Assembly: GCA_004555635.1 (NCBI GenBank) | Contig: SFHN01000101.1 | Location: forward strand, 1 to 5,386 | DNA length: 5,386 bases | DNA from: [Eubacterium] saphenum | GTDB taxonomy: Bacteria; Bacillota; Clostridia; Oscillospirales; Ruminococcaceae | Direction: 5' to 3' | In this document: positions 1 through 5,386 of the stretch, one piece after another | How the letters are laid out: each line of letters opens with the position of its first letter | How positions within the stretch are numbered: position 1 is the stretch's first letter | Made by a program: the position numbers and the translations under genes | Notes under the pieces: model-generated | Told to the model about the DNA's origin: nothing | The model's database searches: none | What the model saw: the letters and a program-made list of their open reading frames with translations, nothing else

Positions 1-404
1 GGGCCAACGCCGAAGGTTATCGTGTTCTGGCGTATCATATCGCAGTATTTCTTCTGACCGACGGTTTTGGGCTTAATCGGCTTGCCGGAATAGCTCACGC
101 AGACGCAGTCGCCCGACATACTTTCAAGCTCGCCCTCCGCGCCCTCGTTCACCATTGTCACGGCATAGCGCACGTTCTGGTCGCCGATTGCTTCTCCCCT
201 GTCCGCCATCTTCATCAGAATGCGGATTGCGCGCTCTGCCTTCGCGCAGGCTGCGCCGTCCTCCGCGGTGATTTTAACGTCGCTCCCGCGGGAGAAAACT
301 GTCACGCCGAACGCCTTTTGTATCTGATTTACGTTAATGTCAAAGCTGCCGAAAACCGCGCTTATCTGCTCGGTTCCGCTCATATTTATCGTTATTTCTG
401 CCAT
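1..404 (-). CDS. phoH: PhoH-family ATPase, N-terminal part only (cut by window edge)
   Basis: This is the first 134 codons of a PhoH-like (YbeZ-type) cytoplasmic nucleotide-binding protein; the rest lies beyond the left edge. I translated it by hand from the ATG at 404. The diagnostic stretch is residues 76-134, with QNVRYA (76-81), GDCVCVSYSGKPIKPKT (98-114), GQKKYCDMIRQN (116-127) and then FGVGP, which leads in this family into the Walker A motif GPAGTGKT; the sequence ends exactly there. The preceding ~75 residues match the small N-terminal domain of the family. The start is supported by AAAGGAG (409-415) 4 to 6 nt upstream, which lies just past the stop of the histidine phosphatase gene; the gap between the genes is 14 nt. 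PhoH proteins are linked to RNA metabolism and in many bacteria lie next to ybeY; the exact activity is not settled. The ATPase domain cannot be judged here, so an intact gene is assumed, not shown. Confidence 0.93.
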   Translation of the reverse strand, partial: MAEITINMSGTEQISAVFGSFDINVNQIQKAFGVTVFSRGSDVKITAEDGAACAKAERAIRILMKMADRGEAIGDQNVRYAVTMVNEGAEGELESMSGDCVCVSYSGKPIKPKTVGQKKYCDMIRQNTITFGVG

Positions 405-418
405 AGCTCTCCTTTCTG
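405..418 (-). promoter_or_regulatory. Shine-Dalgarno site of phoH in the short intergenic gap
   Basis: The 14-nt gap between the phosphatase stop codon and the phoH ATG is almost wholly taken up by the ribosome binding site AAAGGAG at 409-415. No promoter or terminator can fit, so phoH must be read through from the upstream genes unless a promoter lies inside the phosphatase gene. Confidence 0.8.
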
Positions 419-1003
419 TCACTTCTTGTCATATGGTTTATTTATGTGCATTATCTCCTCAAACGATACGAAGCGCTCCCCGTCAAAATCCATTCGCACA
501 ACATACGGCATAAAGTCAACTATGCGCATAAAGCTTTGGCAGTTAAACTCGGGGTTGTAGTAGTTTATTATCGTGCTTAGCGCGGTGCCGTGGGTCGCTA
601 TCGCGATAACCTCGCCCTCATACTTTGCAAGCGCGCGGTTAAGCGCCGCGATATTGCGCTTTTGCACATCTGCAAGGCACTCGCCGTCCATTATATGATA
701 CGAAAAATCCGCCCACTGTTGCTCGATAAACTTCAGGAAGTTGTCGCCACTCCAACTTCCCGCATTCCTCTCGCGTAAGTCCTCGTCGGTTTCTGCCGCA
801 AGCCCAAGCGTCTGCGCCAAGTCCGCGACGGTCTGAAGCGTGCGCTTGTAGGGGCTTGACAGGATATGCGTTATCCCCTTGTCAAGAAGCGCCGCGGTCA
901 CCTGCTTCGTGTCGGTAAGCCCCTCCTCCGTCAGCGGGCGAACCCTGTCCTCGCACTTAAACCGCGCCGACTGCGCGTGGCGGATAAAATACACCGTCGT
1001 CAT
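419..1003 (-). CDS. Histidine phosphatase superfamily protein (phosphoglycerate mutase-like, branch 1)
   Basis: This 194-residue protein has the complete active site of the branch 1 histidine phosphatases. RHAQS at 8-12 carries the phospho-accepting His9 and phosphate-pocket Arg8. SSPYKRTLQT at 49-58 supplies the second pocket Arg54. LRERNAGSWSG at 76-86 contains the likely proton donor Glu78. ATHGT at 136-140 supplies the second catalytic His138. It has no signal peptide or membrane segment, so it should be a soluble cytoplasmic phosphomonoesterase. The family includes phosphoglycerate mutases, alpha-ribazole phosphatase CobC, phosphoserine phosphatases and broad-specificity enzymes; the sequence does not tell which substrate is used. 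The 194-residue length favours a phosphatase over the ~230-250-residue mutases. The start overlaps the stop of the lipase gene by one base (TGATG), with GAGG at 1012-1015 eight nt before the ATG, so translation is probably coupled. Nothing cobalamin-related is nearby to support CobC. Confidence 0.95.
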   Translation of the reverse strand: MTTVYFIRHAQSARFKCEDRVRPLTEEGLTDTKQVTAALLDKGITHILSSPYKRTLQTVADLAQTLGLAAETDEDLRERNAGSWSGDNFLKFIEQQWADFSYHIMDGECLADVQKRNIAALNRALAKYEGEVIAIATHGTALSTIINYYNPEFNCQSFMRIVDFMPYVVRMDFDGERFVSFEEIMHINKPYDKK

Positions 1004-2337
1004 CAGAAGCCCCTCTCTTTCAGCTCGGAAACTACCCCGACGTAAAACTCGCGCACGTCGAAGCCCTTGAAATTCTCGCGGTTAAGGTCTATCATATCCG
1101 CGTGGGTAATGCCGCGCTTGCCTGTCGGGAGAATGGGGGTGAATTTCTCGCCCCACGACATCGCGTCGAGCGCCACAAGCCCGTCGTTGTCGCCGTCGAA
1201 CTTCTTCACCACGGGATAGGACACGTTAAGCGGAAACCGCCCGCTTGCCGCCCGCGCGGATTTTGAGCCGTAGCTTTGATACATAACCCCCGCCGCGTTT
1301 TCAACCTCGGCGTTAAACTGCGTGCAGAAGCTGCTCGTGAGATTTTTTACCGCCGCCATAAAGTCGGGGCTTTTGTCGCCGAGCGCCTCAAACGCCTTGT
1401 TGTAGGTTGCTTCTATTGCAGCAACCAGCTTTGCGGGCGCCTTTTCGAGAAGATATTCGGCAAAAATGCAGCCCTTGTGCGGAGTGTTTATCGTTGTGAG
1501 GGAAGCGACATACTTGTCCGCGCCAAGCTTTGAAATCGCATAGCGCGAGTCCAAGCCGCCCTTTGAGTGCGCGATTATGTTCACCTTTTCGCAGCCTGTT
1601 TCCTGAATAATCTGCTCTATGCGGCGGCTAAGTTCCCGCGCGCTGTCCTCCACCGCAAGCGCCGACTGCTGCTCGCCATAGAAAATCCGCGCTCCGTTCT
1701 TTTCAAGCTCCGCAGGAACTCTTCCCCAGTAGTTTAAGTATTTGCTGTCGCGGAAGAACACGCCGTGAACCAGCAGTATCGGGTATTTCGTAGCGCAGAC
1801 GCGAAGGTTCTTTCGCTTCTCGTCACGCTTTGCAAGCTCAAACTCGGTTTTGCACTCGCGGCGCACTATCGTGTAAATTATCATCAGCATAACGAAATTT
1901 GCCACGGGAATCCAGCCGAGAATTATTCCGAGAACACGCGTGCGTATTCCGAGCTGAAGCGAAGTAAGATACACGCGGATTATTCCGTTCCAGAAGATAA
2001 TCGCTTCGCCGAGAATAACAATACCGAGATACAGCAGAAAATTGCCGAGTGTAATCTTTTCCGTCACCACAGCTACAATCTCCGCAACAGCAAGCGGCAG
2101 CGACGCGCAGCCCGTCACGAAGAACGCCAGCAGCAGATCCGCGCCGTCGCCAAGAACCTTTAAGCGGAACGACGGGTATTTTCTTACCGACGGGATTATG
2201 TTGTAAACAAGGAAATACAGGCTCCCGATTATACCGACAAGCAGGCATACCCAAAAGCTTGCACCCGAGAGAAAAAAAACACTGTTCAGCAGAAAAGTCA
2301 GCAGAAGAAGATGAAAAACAGTTATCACAGCAGCCAT
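1003..2337 (-). CDS. Membrane-anchored lipase-like alpha/beta hydrolase
   Basis: This 444-residue protein joins an N-terminal membrane region to a lipase-type alpha/beta hydrolase. Hydrophobic segments lie at about 3-23, 26-47, 66-90, 97-120 and 134-157, followed by a basic linker (159-178). The hydrolase part starts with YPILLVHGVFF (185-195), whose HG is the oxyanion-hole motif of true lipases. The nucleophile elbow is AHSKGG (256-261) with catalytic Ser258. The acid is probably Asp385 in NDGLV (384-388), and the base His412 in THADMIDL (411-418); both resemble the NDGLVS and NHLDEIN motifs of Pseudomonas/Burkholderia triacylglycerol lipases. The triad is therefore complete and the enzyme looks active. 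It would hydrolyse an ester, plausibly a membrane lipid given its anchoring, but the substrate is unknown and an esterase or acyltransferase role is possible. The start has GGAGG (2346-2350) eight nt upstream. It is first in an operon with a histidine phosphatase and phoH, just behind a perfect sigma-A promoter. Confidence 0.87.
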   Translation of the reverse strand: MAAVITVFHLLLLTFLLNSVFFLSGASFWVCLLVGIIGSLYFLVYNIIPSVRKYPSFRLKVLGDGADLLLAFFVTGCASLPLAVAEIVAVVTEKITLGNFLLYLGIVILGEAIIFWNGIIRVYLTSLQLGIRTRVLGIILGWIPVANFVMLMIIYTIVRRECKTEFELAKRDEKRKNLRVCATKYPILLVHGVFFRDSKYLNYWGRVPAELEKNGARIFYGEQQSALAVEDSARELSRRIEQIIQETGCEKVNIIAHSKGGLDSRYAISKLGADKYVASLTTINTPHKGCIFAEYLLEKAPAKLVAAIEATYNKAFEALGDKSPDFMAAVKNLTSSFCTQFNAEVENAAGVMYQSYGSKSARAASGRFPLNVSYPVVKKFDGDNDGLVALDAMSWGEKFTPILPTGKRGITHADMIDLNRENFKGFDVREFYVGVVSELKERGF

Positions 2338-2345
2338 ATGTTTAT

Positions 2346-2350
2346 CCTCC
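2346..2350 (-). promoter_or_regulatory. Shine-Dalgarno site of the lipase gene
   Basis: GGAGG lies 8 nt before the ATG at 2337 and fixes this start. It is the strongest ribosome binding site in the window, fitting a well-translated first gene. Confidence 0.8.
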
Positions 2351-2381
2351 GTTTTTCATAGCCACATTTTTACTTTTTCTC

Positions 2382-2410
2382 ATTATACAACATATAAGCC
2401 GTTTTGTCAA
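2382..2410 (-). promoter_or_regulatory. Consensus sigma-A promoter of the lipase-phosphatase-phoH operon
   Basis: Reading the minus strand, TTGACA (2405-2410) is followed after exactly 17 nt by TATAAT (2382-2387), a perfect match in both hexamers and in spacing. Transcription should start near 2375, giving a 5' leader of about 38 nt before the lipase ATG. The spacer has no TGn extension, and none is needed with such boxes. No operator-like inverted repeat is visible over or beside the promoter, so it may be largely constitutive. Confidence 0.9.
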
Positions 2411-2412
2411 CG

Positions 2413-2435
2413 AAAAACAGCGCGGCGGGCGCTGT
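2413..2435 (-). terminator. Intrinsic terminator 2 after ftsH
   Basis: On the minus strand, ACAGCGC (2429-2435) pairs perfectly with GCGCTGT (2417-2423) around a 5-nt loop, and the stem runs straight into a T tract (TTTTT, 2413-2417, first T in the stem). This is a compact 7-bp GC-rich hairpin with a short U run. It ends 2 nt before the -35 box of the next operon, so it would insulate that promoter from ftsH read-through. Confidence 0.72.
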
Positions 2436-2481
2436 GCATTTTGTGCAGGAGTATTCAAGCGCCCCGCTGAATCTGCGCAGC

Positions 2482-2513
2482 AAAAAGGAGCCGCAGCACG
2501 TTTGTGCCGCGAC
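2482..2513 (-). terminator. Intrinsic terminator 1 after ftsH
   Basis: On the minus strand, arms 2504-2513 and 2490-2499 form a 10-bp stem around an AAAC loop. The stem is followed by TCC and then TTTTT (2482-2486). Two of the ten pairs are G-U in the minus-strand RNA and would be C-A mismatches in the plus-strand RNA, so the structure is suited to the ftsH transcript and not to the opposite one. It begins 33 nt after the ftsH stop codon. The three-base gap before the U run makes it a slightly imperfect terminator, which may be why a second one follows. Confidence 0.68.
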
Positions 2514-2545
2514 CCCCTGCGTTTATTCTGCTGTGCCGAAAGGAT

Positions 2546-4567
<2,022 letters not shown>

Positions 4568-4583
4568 TTAGACCGCCTTTCTG

Positions 4584-4599
4584 CAAGGGAAATCCCTTG
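4584..4599 (-). other. Small inverted repeat in the hpt-ftsH spacer
   Basis: CAAGGG (4584-4589) and CCCTTG (4594-4599) form a 6-bp stem with a 4-nt loop. It has no U tract, so it is not an intrinsic terminator. In the minus-strand mRNA it ends 3 nt before the ftsH Shine-Dalgarno (AAAGG, 4576-4580). It could tune ribosome access or be an mRNA processing or stability element; chance occurrence is also possible for a stem this short. Confidence 0.4.
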
Positions 4600-4635
4600 T
4601 ATTTATATGTATATATTTGTATTTTCCGGGTGGTA

Positions 4636-5178
4636 TTATTCCGAGGAGCTTCCGACAACCCCGACATACGGCAGGTTTCTGTACTTCTGCGCGCAGTCAA
4701 GCCCGTAGCCGACGACGAACAAATCGTCAATCTCGAACAGACTGTAATCGGGAGTAAAGTCCTTTACAATGCGGCGCGAGGGCTTGTCGAGCAGCGTAAC
4801 CAGCGTCAGCGACGCGGGATTTTTCTGCTCAATCAGCGCTTTCAGCGTGCTAAGAGTCAGCGCGGTGTCAACGATGTCCTCCACCAGCACGACGTCCCTG
4901 CCCTCGATTCCCATACGGTCAAGACCGTCAACGCTCACCTTTCCGCTTGTGGAAGTCCCGCTGCCGTAGCTTGACGCTTTCAGGAAGTCAATCTCGATGG
5001 GGCATTCCATCTCGCGGATAAGGTCTGCGAAAAACACCACCGAGCCTTTTACCACGCACAAAAACAGCGGGTTCTTGTCGGAAAGCTTCGCTGTGAGAGC
5101 TTTTCCAAGCTCCTTGACCTTTGCCTTTATCTCGTCCTCGGTTATTAGGATTTTTCCTATTTCTTCGGGTAGATACAT
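4636..5178 (-). CDS. hpt: Hypoxanthine phosphoribosyltransferase
   Basis: This cytoplasmic purine-salvage enzyme transfers the phosphoribosyl group of PRPP to hypoxanthine (and usually guanine) to give IMP or GMP. The 180-residue length is normal for bacterial HPRT. Seen in the sequence: Lys44-Gly45 (the PPi-binding KG pair), the flexible-loop segment SSYGSGTSTSG (69-79), the PRPP signature VLVEDIVDTALTL (97-109) with acidic pair Glu100-Asp101 and catalytic base Asp104, the purine-contacting Lys132 in LLDKPSRR, and the C-terminal VVGYGLD (155-161) with Asp161 and Arg167 matching human Asp193 and Arg199. The one oddity is Ala106, where the signature normally has Gly. The start has AAAGG (5187-5191) 8 nt upstream, and MYLPEEIGKILITEDEI matches the family's usual amino end. 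It is the first gene of a unit that continues into ftsH. In Firmicutes tilS commonly precedes it, but that region is outside the window. Confidence 0.97.
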   Translation of the reverse strand: MYLPEEIGKILITEDEIKAKVKELGKALTAKLSDKNPLFLCVVKGSVVFFADLIREMECPIEIDFLKASSYGSGTSTSGKVSVDGLDRMGIEGRDVVLVEDIVDTALTLSTLKALIEQKNPASLTLVTLLDKPSRRIVKDFTPDYSLFEIDDLFVVGYGLDCAQKYRNLPYVGVVGSSSE

Positions 5179-5265
5179 TTTTTCTGCCTTTCCTTTATTT
5201 AATAACGCAGCATTTTGACCGCAATATGTGTATTATTTGTCGCAGCACAATTTAATACAGATTAT

Positions 5266-5294
5266 ATTATAGCATACTCTTTGAAAAAATGCAA
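5266..5294 (-). promoter_or_regulatory. Extended -10 sigma-A promoter of hpt-ftsH
   Basis: On the minus strand, TTGCAT (5289-5294) is followed after 17 nt by TATAAT (5266-5271), which is directly preceded by TGC, giving the extended -10 form TGnTATAAT. A second overlapping TATAAT (5261-5266) lies 5 nt downstream. The start of transcription should be near 5259, leaving a leader of about 80 nt. An A8 tract (minus strand, 5319-5326) and other A/T runs upstream could act as an UP element. No PurR-box or riboswitch-like structure could be recognised in the leader. Confidence 0.85.
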
Positions 5295-5386
5295 ACCCTT
5301 TTAGGTGAATATTTGGTGTTTTTTTTGCGAAAGCTGCCATAAATTGTATTTTGTATATTTTGCCGCACTCCGCGCACAATATTTTA
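5295..5386. other. AT-rich intergenic stretch upstream of the hpt promoter
   Basis: This end of the window holds no credible reading frame, RNA gene or terminator that I could find. It contains A/T runs, including eight consecutive T (5319-5326), and a GC-rich patch at about 5361-5376. It probably is the spacer between hpt and the next gene outside the window. Confidence 0.5.

Noticed and set aside
318..560. An 80-codon plus-strand frame across the phosphatase-phoH junction.
   Set aside because: It is antisense to two well-supported genes and would have to start inside phoH without a ribosome binding site.
1838..2254. A 138-codon minus-strand open frame inside the lipase gene.
   Set aside because: It is a shifted frame of the membrane part of the lipase; the Cys/Arg/Ser-rich translation resembles no protein, and the lipase frame is uninterrupted through this part.
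2342..2359. A tiny frame MKNGG-stop overlapping the lipase Shine-Dalgarno, as a possible leader peptide.
   Set aside because: There is no ribosome binding site in front of its ATG, and the GGAGG codons are simply the lipase Shine-Dalgarno. Five codons give no basis for attenuation.
5319..5326. The T8 run on the plus strand as the tail of a terminator.
   Set aside because: No stem of useful length precedes it on the plus strand and no plus-strand gene ends nearby; it is more likely part of the A/T-rich upstream region of the hpt promoter.

Overview
The window carries five genes, all on the minus strand, so transcription runs from high to low coordinates. The base composition is moderate (AT-rich only in the intergenic spacers), the Shine-Dalgarno sites are strong and AGGAGG-like with about 8-nt spacing, the promoters are near-consensus sigma-A type, and hpt sits directly upstream of ftsH. 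Together these suggest a Firmicutes bacterium, most likely a clostridial anaerobe of the Oscillospiraceae/Ruminococcaceae kind. The phylum is inferred with fair confidence; the family is a guess from overall feel.

Unit 1 (about 5294 down to 2413) is hpt-ftsH. An extended -10 promoter at 5266-5294 drives a leader of about 80 nt, then hypoxanthine phosphoribosyltransferase (4636-5178), a 68-nt AT-rich spacer with a small hairpin, and the membrane AAA+ zinc protease FtsH (2546-4567). Two hairpins with U tracts follow ftsH (2482-2513 and 2413-2435) and look like tandem intrinsic terminators. The pairing of a purine-salvage enzyme with FtsH is a conserved Firmicutes arrangement.

Unit 2 (2410 down to the left edge) starts at a perfect TTGACA-17-TATAAT promoter only 2 nt beyond the second terminator's U tract. 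It reads a membrane-anchored lipase-like alpha/beta hydrolase (1003-2337), a histidine phosphatase (419-1003, start and stop sharing one base with the lipase gene), and the N-terminal 134 codons of a PhoH-family ATPase (1-404, cut by the window edge just before its Walker A motif). The tight packing implies one co-transcribed, translationally coupled operon.

The core content is ordinary housekeeping. The parts worth a second look are the uncharacterised lipase/phosphatase/PhoH operon, the multi-TM lipase with ambiguous topology, the repeated acidic tail of FtsH, the Gly-to-Ala change in the PRPP loop of Hpt, and the compact double-terminator/promoter junction. I did not find a convincing previously undescribed system: no mobile element, CRISPR array, tRNA, rRNA or defence cassette is visible.
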